In this document: positions 16,058 to 22,712 of the stretch, piece by piece | Numbering within the stretch: position 1 is the stretch's first letter | Layout: every line of letters starts with the position of its first letter | From: JANNRA01 sp031401035 | GTDB lineage: Bacteria; Desulfobacterota; Binatia; HRBIN30; CADEER01 | Length of the DNA stretch: 25,411 bases | Assembly (NCBI GenBank): GCA_031401035.1 | Contig: JANNRA010000179.1 | Location: forward strand, 1 to 25,411 | Direction of reading: 5' to 3' | Translations under genes and position numbers: made by a program | The notes under the pieces: model-generated | The model's input: the letters and a program-made list of their open reading frames with translations, nothing else | What the model was told of the DNA's origin: nothing | Database searches by the model: none

Positions 16058-16474
16058 ATGGCAGAGAGAACCTACGCCAAGCCGCTGCCGCGGCTGGACG
16101 AGGAGTCGAAAGGCTTCTGGGAGGCCTGCCAGCGGCGTGAGCTGGTGGTGCAGCGCTGCGGCGGCTGCGGCGCGCTGCGCCATTATCCGCGTGCGCTGTG
16201 TCCGACCTGTCTCTCCGACGTGGTCGAGTGGCTGCGCTGCAGCGGGCGCGGCACGGTGTACTCCTTCACCGTCACGCACCAGAATCAGGCGCCGGGCTTC
16301 CGCGAGGCGCTGCCATATGTCCTGGCCTACGTCGAGTTGGCGGAGGGTGTCCGGCTGCTCAGCAACATCATCGACTGCCCGCCGGAGGCGGTGCGCATCG
16401 GCATGGCGGTCGAGGTGGTGTTCAGCGACGTGACGCCGGCGGTGACGCTGCCGCTGTTCCGGCCGATCAGGTAG
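16058..16474 (+). CDS. DUF35 OB-fold / zinc-ribbon acyl-CoA-associated protein
   Basis: A 138-residue protein with the standard DUF35 plan: an N-terminal helix (RLDEESKGFWEACQRRELVV), a rubredoxin-like zinc ribbon with Cys34, Cys37, Cys48 and Cys51 (CGGCGALRHYPRALCPTC), and an OB-fold (GRGTVYSFTVTHQ and the following strands). Such proteins partner thiolase-like enzymes; in steroid side-chain degradation the DUF35 domain of ChsH2 is required by Ltp2. Here it stands alone instead of being fused to a MaoC domain. The ATG at 16058 has GAGG five bases upstream and GAAGGA further away. The gene ends convergently with the P450 gene. Confidence 0.88.
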   Translation: MAERTYAKPLPRLDEESKGFWEACQRRELVVQRCGGCGALRHYPRALCPTCLSDVVEWLRCSGRGTVYSFTVTHQNQAPGFREALPYVLAYVELAEGVRLLSNIIDCPPEAVRIGMAVEVVFSDVTPAVTLPLFRPIR

Positions 16475-16475
16475 A

Positions 16476-16565
16476 CCCTGGGAGGGCGCCGCCCCTTCGG
16501 CGCCTGTTGCATGAGGTCGCGGTGGCTCCATTCAGCAGGCGCCGACGGGGCGGCGCCCTCCAGGG
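16476..16565. repeat. Long inverted repeat between convergent genes (30-bp arms)
   Basis: Left arm 16476-16506 and right arm 16536-16565 are inverted copies that differ by one extra G and one mismatch over about 30 bases, with a 29-base loop. The left arm itself contains a smaller hairpin around GGCGCCGCCCC. The element starts one base after the DUF35 stop codon and lies 23 bases beyond the P450 stop, so it could serve as a bidirectional terminator for the two convergent genes. No T-rich tract follows on either side, so it may equally be a repetitive intergenic element. Confidence 0.7.
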
Positions 16566-16588
16566 GAAGGCTCCTCAGTAGCGGCACC

Positions 16589-17842
16589 TCAGCAGGTCAC
16601 CGGCAGCGACACCAGGCCGCGCAGCACTGGGTTGGGGCAATACTCCGGCGCCTCGGTCGCCAGGGCCAGGTTCGGGAAGCGCTCGAGCAGGGCGCGGAAG
16701 GCGATCTCGCCCTCGAGGCGCGCCAGCGGGGCGCCCAGGCAGAAATGGGCGCCGAAGCCGAAGGCCAGATGCGGGTTGGGGTCGCGACCGATGTCGAGCT
16801 GGTCGGGCGCGGCGAAGACGTCGGGATCGTGGTTGGCGGCGCCGATGCCGACCAGCAGCAGCGAGCCGGCCTCGATGGCCTGGCCGTCGAGCACCAGGTC
16901 CTCGCGGGCGACGCGCAGCGTCGCCTGCACCGGGCCGTCGTAGCGCAGCAGCTCTTCGATCGCCGTCGGCAGGAGCGACAGGTCGGCGCGCAGGCGTGCC
17001 AGTTGGTCGGGCTCGCGCAGCAGGGCGAGTAGGCCGTTGCCGATCAGATTGGTGGTCGTCTCGTGGCCGGCGATGAGCAGCAGGTTGCTGGTGGCGAGCA
17101 GCTCGGCGTCGCTGAGCGCGTCGTTCTCCTCCTGCGCCTGCACCATGGCGCTGATCAGGTCGTCGCGCGGCTCGACGCGCCGTGCCGCGATGATGTCGCT
17201 CAGGTAGGCGAACAGCGCCTGCAGGGCCGGCGCGGTGGTGTCTGGCCGGCCGGCGAGCGTCGGCCGGCCGATGCCGGCGACGATCTCGGCCGCCCAGGCC
17301 TTGAACTGGCGGTGGTCCTCCGGCGGTACGCCGAGCAATTCGGCGATGACGATCGCCGGCAGCGGCGCGGCGAGCGTGTCGATGACGTCCATCCCGCTCC
17401 GCGCCGGCGCCAGCAGCTCGTCGACGATCGCTTCGATGCGCGGGCGCAGCGCGGCGATGCGGCGCGGCGTGAAGGCCTTGTTGACCAGCTTGCGCACGCG
17501 CGTGTGGTCGGGCGCGTCCATGGTGAGCATCGAGCGCATCGCCTGCAGCCCCTGGCGGATGAAGGCGGGCAGCCGCTCGAGGTTCTCGCGGATGAAGGGG
17601 GCGCGCAGACGCTCGACCGAGAAGCGCGGATCGCGCAACGCCTGCTCGACCTCGGCGTGGCGGGTGAGGAACCACACGCCGGGGCCGTCGTAGTCGCGCA
17701 CCGGCATGCGCATCACCGGCCGCACCGTGCGCAGCAGGTCGTAGATGGCGAATGGGTTCTCCATGCCGCCGCGACTGCGCAGCGGCAGGAACAGATCGAA
17801 CTCGCCTTCGCTCACCTGATGAACCGCCTGGGTGTTCGCCAT
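16589..17842 (-). CDS. Cytochrome P450
   Basis: A 417-residue soluble bacterial P450. The I-helix oxygen-activation motif is AGHETT (258-263), the K-helix ExxR is EELLR with Glu297 and Arg300, and the heme-binding loop is FGFGAHFCLG (361-370) with the axial Cys368. Sequence around LTMDAPDHTRVRKLVNKAF is typical of class I P450s that need ferredoxin and a reductase, neither of which is encoded here. It resembles the broad CYP107-like group more than CYP125, but a family number needs alignment. The ATG at 17842 has AGGAGGG eight bases upstream. It is transcribed divergently from the TetR gene across 49 bases containing a palindromic operator, so it is probably repressed by that regulator. Confidence 0.94.
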   Translation of the reverse strand: MANTQAVHQVSEGEFDLFLPLRSRGGMENPFAIYDLLRTVRPVMRMPVRDYDGPGVWFLTRHAEVEQALRDPRFSVERLRAPFIRENLERLPAFIRQGLQAMRSMLTMDAPDHTRVRKLVNKAFTPRRIAALRPRIEAIVDELLAPARSGMDVIDTLAAPLPAIVIAELLGVPPEDHRQFKAWAAEIVAGIGRPTLAGRPDTTAPALQALFAYLSDIIAARRVEPRDDLISAMVQAQEENDALSDAELLATSNLLLIAGHETTTNLIGNGLLALLREPDQLARLRADLSLLPTAIEELLRYDGPVQATLRVAREDLVLDGQAIEAGSLLLVGIGAANHDPDVFAAPDQLDIGRDPNPHLAFGFGAHFCLGAPLARLEGEIAFRALLERFPNLALATEAPEYCPNPVLRGLVSLPVTC

Positions 17843-17862
17843 GACAGACCCTCCTGTTGCAA

Positions 17863-17882
17863 ATGACCGACCGGTTGGTCAT
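17863..17882. promoter_or_regulatory. TetR-family operator palindrome in the P450/tetR divergent promoter
   Basis: ATGACCGACCGGTTGGTCAT is a 20-bp inverted repeat with only one mismatched pair (positions 7 and 14 of the motif), centred on ACCGGT. TetR-family operators commonly have this size and this kind of core, for example GACCGACCGGTCGGTC-type sites. It sits 20 bases from the P450 start and nine bases from the TetR start, where binding would cover both promoters. Autorepression and repression of the P450 gene by the adjacent TetR protein is the simplest reading. Confidence 0.75.
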
Positions 17883-17891
17883 ACATAGGCC

Positions 17892-18524
17892 ATGGCCAAG
17901 GTCGCTGCAAGCGAACGAGATGCGTTTTACGAGACCCGGCGCGTCGGGTTGGCGGACACGGCGTTGCGGCTGTGGGCGGAGCGCGGCTTCGACGCCACCT
18001 CGGTGGCCGAGATCGCCGACGCCGCCGGCGTCGCGAAGGGCACCTTCTATCTGTACTTCCCGAGCAAGCAGGCGCTGCTCGACGACGTGCTGCGCCGCTA
18101 CAGCCTGCTGCCGAACATCCAGGAGCTGGCCGACAGCGTTGCCGACACGAGCTTCGAGGAGGCGGTGCACGCCTTCGTGCGCACCGCCTGGCGCCACCTG
18201 AGCACGCATCGCAACCTGGTCCTGCTCGCCCTGCGCGAGCTGCCGGGGCATCTGCCGCGTGCGCAGCAGGCCGTCGAGCAGATCGTCGTGCCGGCCAACC
18301 GGCTCATCGCCGCCTATCTGGAGGCGCGCCTGGGCGCGCAGCGCGCCGGCGAGATCTCGCTCATGGTGGCCGGCCGCGGCCTGATCGGCATGGTGATCGC
18401 GATGTTCCTGACGCAAGAGGTCCTCGGCGCCGGCCGCGTCCTGCCGCTCGCCGAGGAGGAGATCACCGCGACCATCGCCCAGGTCTTCCTGCACGGCGTG
18501 CTCGGCGCGCGCGTGGCGGCGTGA
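17892..18524 (+). CDS. TetR/AcrR-family transcriptional regulator
   Basis: A 210-residue regulator. The N-terminal helix-turn-helix is clear: ALRLWAERGFDATSVAEIAD, then AAGVAKGTFYLYFPSKQALLDDVL (about 44-67). The C-terminal part is helical and variable, as expected for ligand binding; no ligand can be predicted. The gene is divergent from the P450 gene and a palindrome lies nine bases upstream of its ATG. No Shine-Dalgarno is evident (CATAGGCC only), so the transcript may be leaderless. Its stop overlaps the UbiB-like gene start (TGATG), making it the first gene of a dense plus-strand operon. Confidence 0.92.
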   Translation: MAKVAASERDAFYETRRVGLADTALRLWAERGFDATSVAEIADAAGVAKGTFYLYFPSKQALLDDVLRRYSLLPNIQELADSVADTSFEEAVHAFVRTAWRHLSTHRNLVLLALRELPGHLPRAQQAVEQIVVPANRLIAAYLEARLGAQRAGEISLMVAGRGLIGMVIAMFLTQEVLGAGRVLPLAEEEITATIAQVFLHGVLGARVAA

Positions 18525-19807
18525 TGCTGAAGCGGTTCCGCGCGTACCGGGTCCTGCGCATCGCCCTCGGCGTTGTCTGGGTGTTGCCGCGCTACTGGCT
18601 GCTGGCGGCGCGCGAGGCCATCGGCCGTCCGGCGCCGCAGTCCGCCTGGGATCGCACACACGCGGTGGCGGCGCGCCAGATCCGCCGTCTGGCGTTGGCG
18701 CTCGAGGGCGGGTTGATCAAGGCGGCGCAGATCGGCGGCGCCCGCGCCGACCTGATGCCGAAGCCGTTCATCGACGAGCTCAGCCGCTTCCACGACGACG
18801 TGCCGGCGCGGCCCTTCGCGACACTGGCGCCGCTGGTCGAGGCGGAACTCGGCGCGCCGCTGGCGACCCTCTTCGCCGCGGTCGACCCGCGGGCCCTCGG
18901 CGCCGCCTCGCTGGCGCAGGTGCACCGCGCCAGGCTGCATGACGGCGCCGAGGTGGTGATCAAGATCCAGTACCCCGAGGCGCGGCGCATTATCCCGGTG
19001 GACCTGGCGATGCTGCGGCGCGTCGCGGCGCTGGTGCAGCGCCTGCAGGGCAGCGTAGACCTGCGCAGCCTGGTGAACGAGATCACGCGCTTCGTCGAGA
19101 TGGAGCTCGACTTCCGCCGCGAGGCCGAGTCGACGCGCCGCCTCGGCGCCCTCCTCGCCGGGCGCGACGACGTGCGCGTGCCGCGCATCCACGACGCGTA
19201 CATCCGCGACCGCGTCCTGGTGATGGAATACCTCGCGGGCATCCAGGTCGGGCGCACCGACGCGCTGTGGGCGGCGGGACACAAGCCGAGCGAGGTGGCG
19301 CGGCGCATCGGCGGCCTGTACGGCGCGATGCTCTTCGAGATCGGCTTCTTCCACGGCGATCCGCACCCCGGCAATCTCCTCGTCCTGCCCGACGGCCGCA
19401 TCGGCCTACTCGACTTCGGCCTGTGCAAGGAGCTGCCGGCCGCCTTCGCCGGCCTGGTGGCACAGATGCTGGTCGCCGCCCTGATCGGCGACAGCGCGGC
19501 CGCGCTGCGCGCGGCGGCGGCGCTGTCGTTCGACATCGAGACGATCCGCCCCGAGCACCTGCGCGCGCTGGTGTTGAGCATCGTCGGCGATTCCGACGGC
19601 GCGGCGGACTTCGCCAGCGTGCTCGGCGCGACGCGCATCAAGCGCATCCCGAACGACTTCGGCCTGGTGCTGCGCACGATGCTGCTGCTCAACGGCCTCT
19701 CGCACCGCCTCGCGCCTGGCCGCCGCCTGATCCAGGGCGCGTTGCTCAAACACCTGGCGGCGGGTGCCCGGGCTGGTCTCGCGCACCAGCGGCCGTCGAC
19801 CGGGTGA
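18524..19807 (+). CDS. ABC1/UbiB-family atypical kinase (second copy)
   Basis: A 427-residue UbiB/AarF-like protein with IKAAQIGGARADLMP (65-79, the KxGQ region), GAASLAQVHRA (126-136), VVIKIQYPEA with Lys147, MELDFRREAES (193-203), FHGDPHPGN with Asp279 and Asn284, and LLDFG with Asp297. The KxGQ glycine is Ala (K66-A-A-Q69). A hydrophobic N-terminus (VLRIALGVVWVLPRYWLL) could associate with the membrane. It overlaps the TetR stop and its own stop overlaps the MFS start (GTGA), so translation is coupled. UbiB-like proteins act in isoprenoid lipid and quinone biology; placement in a P450/acyl-CoA locus might reflect handling of a hydrophobic substrate, which is speculation. Confidence 0.9.
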   Translation: MLKRFRAYRVLRIALGVVWVLPRYWLLAAREAIGRPAPQSAWDRTHAVAARQIRRLALALEGGLIKAAQIGGARADLMPKPFIDELSRFHDDVPARPFATLAPLVEAELGAPLATLFAAVDPRALGAASLAQVHRARLHDGAEVVIKIQYPEARRIIPVDLAMLRRVAALVQRLQGSVDLRSLVNEITRFVEMELDFRREAESTRRLGALLAGRDDVRVPRIHDAYIRDRVLVMEYLAGIQVGRTDALWAAGHKPSEVARRIGGLYGAMLFEIGFFHGDPHPGNLLVLPDGRIGLLDFGLCKELPAAFAGLVAQMLVAALIGDSAAALRAAAALSFDIETIRPEHLRALVLSIVGDSDGAADFASVLGATRIKRIPNDFGLVLRTMLLLNGLSHRLAPGRRLIQGALLKHLAAGARAGLAHQRPSTG

Positions 19808-21045
19808 GGGCGATCGCGCCGGCGCGCGACCGGGCCATCCTCTACGCCACCGGCTTCCTGCGCGCCGTCGCCACCGGCATGGTCGGAGTGCTGCTCGGCC
19901 TGCACCTCGCCGGACTCGGCTTGCCGCCTGCAGCCGTTGGCGCGGTGATCAGCGCCGGGCACGCCGGCGCGGCACTGGCGACGCTGCTGGTGACCGTCGT
20001 CGGCGACCGCGTTGCCCGACGGACATGGCTGGTCGGGCTGGCGTTGGTCGGTGCCACGGGCACGCTCGCCGCCGCGGTCGCCGCGACGCCCGGCCTGCTA
20101 CTGCTCGCCGCCGCGGTCGGCATGGTCAACGGCATGGGCCGCGATCGCGGCGCCGCGCTGGTTGTCGAGCAGGCGGCCCTGCCCGGCGCGACGAGTGATC
20201 GCCAGCGCACGACGGTGTTCGCCTGGGCGGCGGTGCTGCAGGATGCCGGGCACGCCCTCGGCGGCCTTGCCGCGGCGCTGCCGGCCTGGCTCGCCGCCTC
20301 GCCGGCCCAGGCGGCTGACGCGCAGCGCCCGGCGCTGCTGGTGGCCGGGATGCTGATCGGCGCCACGGGCCTGCTGTCGCTCGGCCTCTCGCCGGCCATC
20401 GAGCCGCGCGGCGCGTCCACCGCGTCCGCACGCCTCGGACCGGCCAGCCGCCGCATCATCGCGCGCATCAGCGCGCTGTTCGCCCTCGACAGCATCGCCG
20501 GAGGCTTCCTCACCACGGCGCTGGTGGCGCTGTTCCTGGCCGAGCGCTTCGGTGTCGATGCGGCCGCCCTCGGCGCGTTGTTCTTCGCGGCGCGTGTCGC
20601 CAACGGTGGCTCGCACCTGCTCGCGGCCTGGCTGGCGCGCCGCATCGGGCTGGTGAACACGATGGTCTTCACGCACCTCCCGTCGAGCCTGTTGCTGCTC
20701 ACCATCCCCTGGGCACCGAGCTTCCCCGTCGCGGCGGCGCTGTTCCTGTTGCGCGAGGGACTGGTCGAGATGGACGTGCCGACACGGCAGTCCTACGTCA
20801 TGGCCGTCGTCGAGCCGGGCGAGCGCACGCGCGCTGCGGGCATCACCAATCTGGTCCGCCTCGCCGGCTGGGCGGTGGCACCGGTGCTGGCGGGTACCCT
20901 GATGCAGGCCGTCGCGCCGGGCGGACCGCTGGTCGTCGCCGCGGCGATGAAGATTGTCTACGACGTGCTTCTCTACCGCTCTTTCCGGCACGTGCGACCA
21001 CCCGAGGAGCGGACGCCGCAGGACGTGCCGCACGGCCCGTCTTGA
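19804..21045 (+). CDS. Major facilitator superfamily transporter
   Basis: A 413-residue polytopic membrane protein starting at GTG 19804, which overlaps the stop of the UbiB-like gene. About twelve hydrophobic segments can be traced, including GFLRAVATGMVGVLLGLHLA, VGAVISAGHAGAALATLLVT and TPGLLLLAAAVGMVNG. The cytoplasmic loop after helix 2 reads VGDRVARRTW, the MFS GDRxxRR-type motif. LLREGLVEMDVPTRQSYVMA in the C-terminal half is common in drug or metabolite exporters of this group. The substrate is unknown. Its place in the tetR operon suggests uptake or efflux of the P450 pathway compound. Confidence 0.85.
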   Translation: MRAIAPARDRAILYATGFLRAVATGMVGVLLGLHLAGLGLPPAAVGAVISAGHAGAALATLLVTVVGDRVARRTWLVGLALVGATGTLAAAVAATPGLLLLAAAVGMVNGMGRDRGAALVVEQAALPGATSDRQRTTVFAWAAVLQDAGHALGGLAAALPAWLAASPAQAADAQRPALLVAGMLIGATGLLSLGLSPAIEPRGASTASARLGPASRRIIARISALFALDSIAGGFLTTALVALFLAERFGVDAAALGALFFAARVANGGSHLLAAWLARRIGLVNTMVFTHLPSSLLLLTIPWAPSFPVAAALFLLREGLVEMDVPTRQSYVMAVVEPGERTRAAGITNLVRLAGWAVAPVLAGTLMQAVAPGGPLVVAAAMKIVYDVLLYRSFRHVRPPEERTPQDVPHGPS

Positions 21046-21081
21046 AGGTGAGTGTTGCAGGCTGATAGCTCTCATAGGCCC

Positions 21082-21747
21082 ATGATTCTCGATCTGCACG
21101 CTCACTCCGACGCCTCCGAGGACAGCCGCGCGCCGCTGGAGACCTATCTCAAGTGGCTGCAGCGCAAGCGCGACCTGCTGCCGATCGACGGCATCGTGCT
21201 GACCGAGCATCGTCAGTGGAACCCGGCTGCCGACTATCGGTCGCTCGAGGATCGCTACGGCATCCTCATCCTGCGCGGCGCCGAGGTGGAGACCGAGTAC
21301 GGGCACATCCTGATCTACGGCGTCACCGACGACATGACGCGTCGCTTCGACTTCGCCAACGTGCGCCTGGTGGCGCAGGAGGTAGTCACCGAGGTTGCGC
21401 GCATGGGCGGCGTCGCGGCGCCGTGCCACCCGGGGCGGCCGACCATCGGTCTGTGCGAGCACTATGCCGCCGGCAAGCCGCCGCTCGAGGGCGTGGTGGC
21501 GGTCGAGGCGCTCAACGGCGGCAGCCGCCGCGGCGAGAACGAACGCGTGCAGGCGTTGATCAACAGCTACGGCTACGGCGCCTTCGGCGGCAGCGACGCC
21601 CACCTGGTGAGCCTGATCGGCATCTGTGCGACGGAATTCGACGACGATGTCCGCACTACCGCGGCGCTGGTCGCGGCGCTGCAGGGCCGTCGCTACCGGC
21701 CGGTGGACTTCCGCGAGCAGGTGCGCGCGGCGCGGGGGGCGGCATGA
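21082..21747 (+). CDS. PHP-domain metal-dependent hydrolase
   Basis: A 221-residue PHP-superfamily protein with the metal ligands in order: HAH at His6/His8, TEH with His43, Glu68 or Glu70 in RGAEVETEYGH with His75, PCHPGR with His116, and GGSDAH with Asp172 and His174. The length fits stand-alone PHP phosphoesterases rather than polymerase or HisK versions. The substrate cannot be inferred. The start is ATG 21082; an upstream start at 21052 would add ten residues ahead of MILDLHAHSD and is unlikely because the strand with HAH begins the fold. The stop overlaps the first MaoC-like gene (ATGA). Confidence 0.88.
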   Translation: MILDLHAHSDASEDSRAPLETYLKWLQRKRDLLPIDGIVLTEHRQWNPAADYRSLEDRYGILILRGAEVETEYGHILIYGVTDDMTRRFDFANVRLVAQEVVTEVARMGGVAAPCHPGRPTIGLCEHYAAGKPPLEGVVAVEALNGGSRRGENERVQALINSYGYGAFGGSDAHLVSLIGICATEFDDDVRTTAALVAALQGRRYRPVDFREQVRAARGAA

Positions 21748-22169
21748 GCGTGCCCGTCGACCGCAGCGTCGTCGGCCAGGAGTTCGACCGCACCACCTTT
21801 CCGCCGGTGACGGCGGACGAGATCCTCGCCTACGCGGCCGCCTACGGCGAGACCGACACGCGCTGGAGCCGCCCCGGGCCGGACCTGACGGCGCCGCCGA
21901 CCTTCTCGTTCAGCCTGCGCGGCTCGCATTTCATGCCGAAGAACCTGCCGACGCATCTCGGTCGGCATGCCTTCGACGCCGGCAAGGACATCGAGATCGG
22001 CGTCGCCGTCCACCCCGGCGACGTCCTGACCGCCGTCAGCACCGTGCACGACATCTACGAGAAGACCGGCCGGACCGGGGCCATGACCTTCGTCGTCTTC
22101 CGCACCGCCGTCACCAACGAACGCGACGAGAGCGTCGCGGTCATCGACCAGAAGATGATGTTCCGATGA
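21744..22169 (+). CDS. MaoC-like hot-dog protein, N-type (FAS1-like dehydratase family)
   Basis: A 141-residue single hot-dog protein related to the N-terminal MaoC-like dehydratase domain found as a partner of enoyl-CoA hydratases. The pattern VTADEILAYAAAYGETDTRW (23-42), TAPPTFSFSLRGSHFMP and VHPGDVLTAVSTVHDIYEKTGRTGAM is typical. The hydratase signature with Asp and His (D-x-N-P-x-H) is replaced by ETDTRW, as expected for the non-catalytic partner of a two-subunit hydratase. It overlaps the PHP stop and its own stop overlaps the second hot-dog gene, so the pair is coupled and probably heteromeric. Confidence 0.85.
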   Translation: MSVPVDRSVVGQEFDRTTFPPVTADEILAYAAAYGETDTRWSRPGPDLTAPPTFSFSLRGSHFMPKNLPTHLGRHAFDAGKDIEIGVAVHPGDVLTAVSTVHDIYEKTGRTGAMTFVVFRTAVTNERDESVAVIDQKMMFR

Positions 22170-22573
22170 TCCCCTTCGCAGCCGTCGAGGTCGGCGATGA
22201 CCTGCCGCCGCTGCGCCTGACGCTGTCTGCGGAGCAGGTGTGCGCCTATGCGGAAGCCGCGAACATGCCCGGCGGTCGCTTCATGAGCGACGCGGCGGCC
22301 CAGGCCGAGGGCCTGCCCGGGCAGATCGCGCCCGGCAACTTCAGCCTGGCGCTGTTCGGCCGCCTGCTGACGGCCTGGGCACCTTCGGCGCGGCTGTTCC
22401 GCCTGAGCGCCACCTTCCGCGCCCTGGTGCGGCCGGGTGTGCCGTTGATCGCAAGCGCCGTGGTGACCGAGAAGCACGCCAGCGACCACGGCGCTTTCGT
22501 CGAGTGTGATCTGGTCCTCGAGAGCGGCGACGGCGATCGTCTGGTGACCGGCACGGCGACCGTCGTGTTCTGA
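22166..22573 (+). CDS. MaoC-like hot-dog protein, second subunit
   Basis: A 135-residue protein with MaoC features in the second half: SDAAAQAEGLPGQIAPGNFSL matches the region that follows the active site in R-specific hydratases (xxARxxGLPGxIxHGM), then FRLSATFRALVRPGVPLIASAVV. The catalytic D-x-N-P-x-H stretch is replaced by ANMPGGRFMS, with no His at the expected place, so catalysis by the standard mechanism is doubtful. It is coupled by overlap with the preceding hot-dog gene and is probably its partner. It ends just before a compact palindrome cluster. Confidence 0.8.
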   Translation: MIPFAAVEVGDDLPPLRLTLSAEQVCAYAEAANMPGGRFMSDAAAQAEGLPGQIAPGNFSLALFGRLLTAWAPSARLFRLSATFRALVRPGVPLIASAVVTEKHASDHGAFVECDLVLESGDGDRLVTGTATVVF

Positions 22574-22575
22574 TA

Positions 22576-22670
22576 TGGAGTGCGGCGCGTAAGCGCCGCT
22601 GTGTCGTTGCGCGGCGTGAGCCGCGCTGACGCGCGGCAACACCACAGCGGCGCTCACGCGCCGCACTCCA
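22576..22670. repeat. Nested palindrome cluster (REP-like) with 28-bp outer arms
   Basis: The outer arms 22576-22603 and 22643-22670 are inverted copies matching at 27 of 28 positions. Inside are four 18-base units, each a perfect 7-bp stem with a 4-base loop: 22582-22599 (loop GTAA), 22609-22626 (GTGA), 22620-22637 (TGAC, sharing a stem with the previous one) and 22647-22664 (TCAC). The units alternate between GCGGCGC/GCGCCGC and GCGCGGC/GCCGCGC stems. The element lies between the second hot-dog gene and the first acyl-CoA dehydrogenase gene. It resembles paired REP elements and may also act as a terminator or mRNA-stability structure. Confidence 0.8.
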
Positions 22671-22712
22671 CACCTTGCGACCCGCGTTGCAGGTCTGGTA
22701 GCGACGCCGCAC

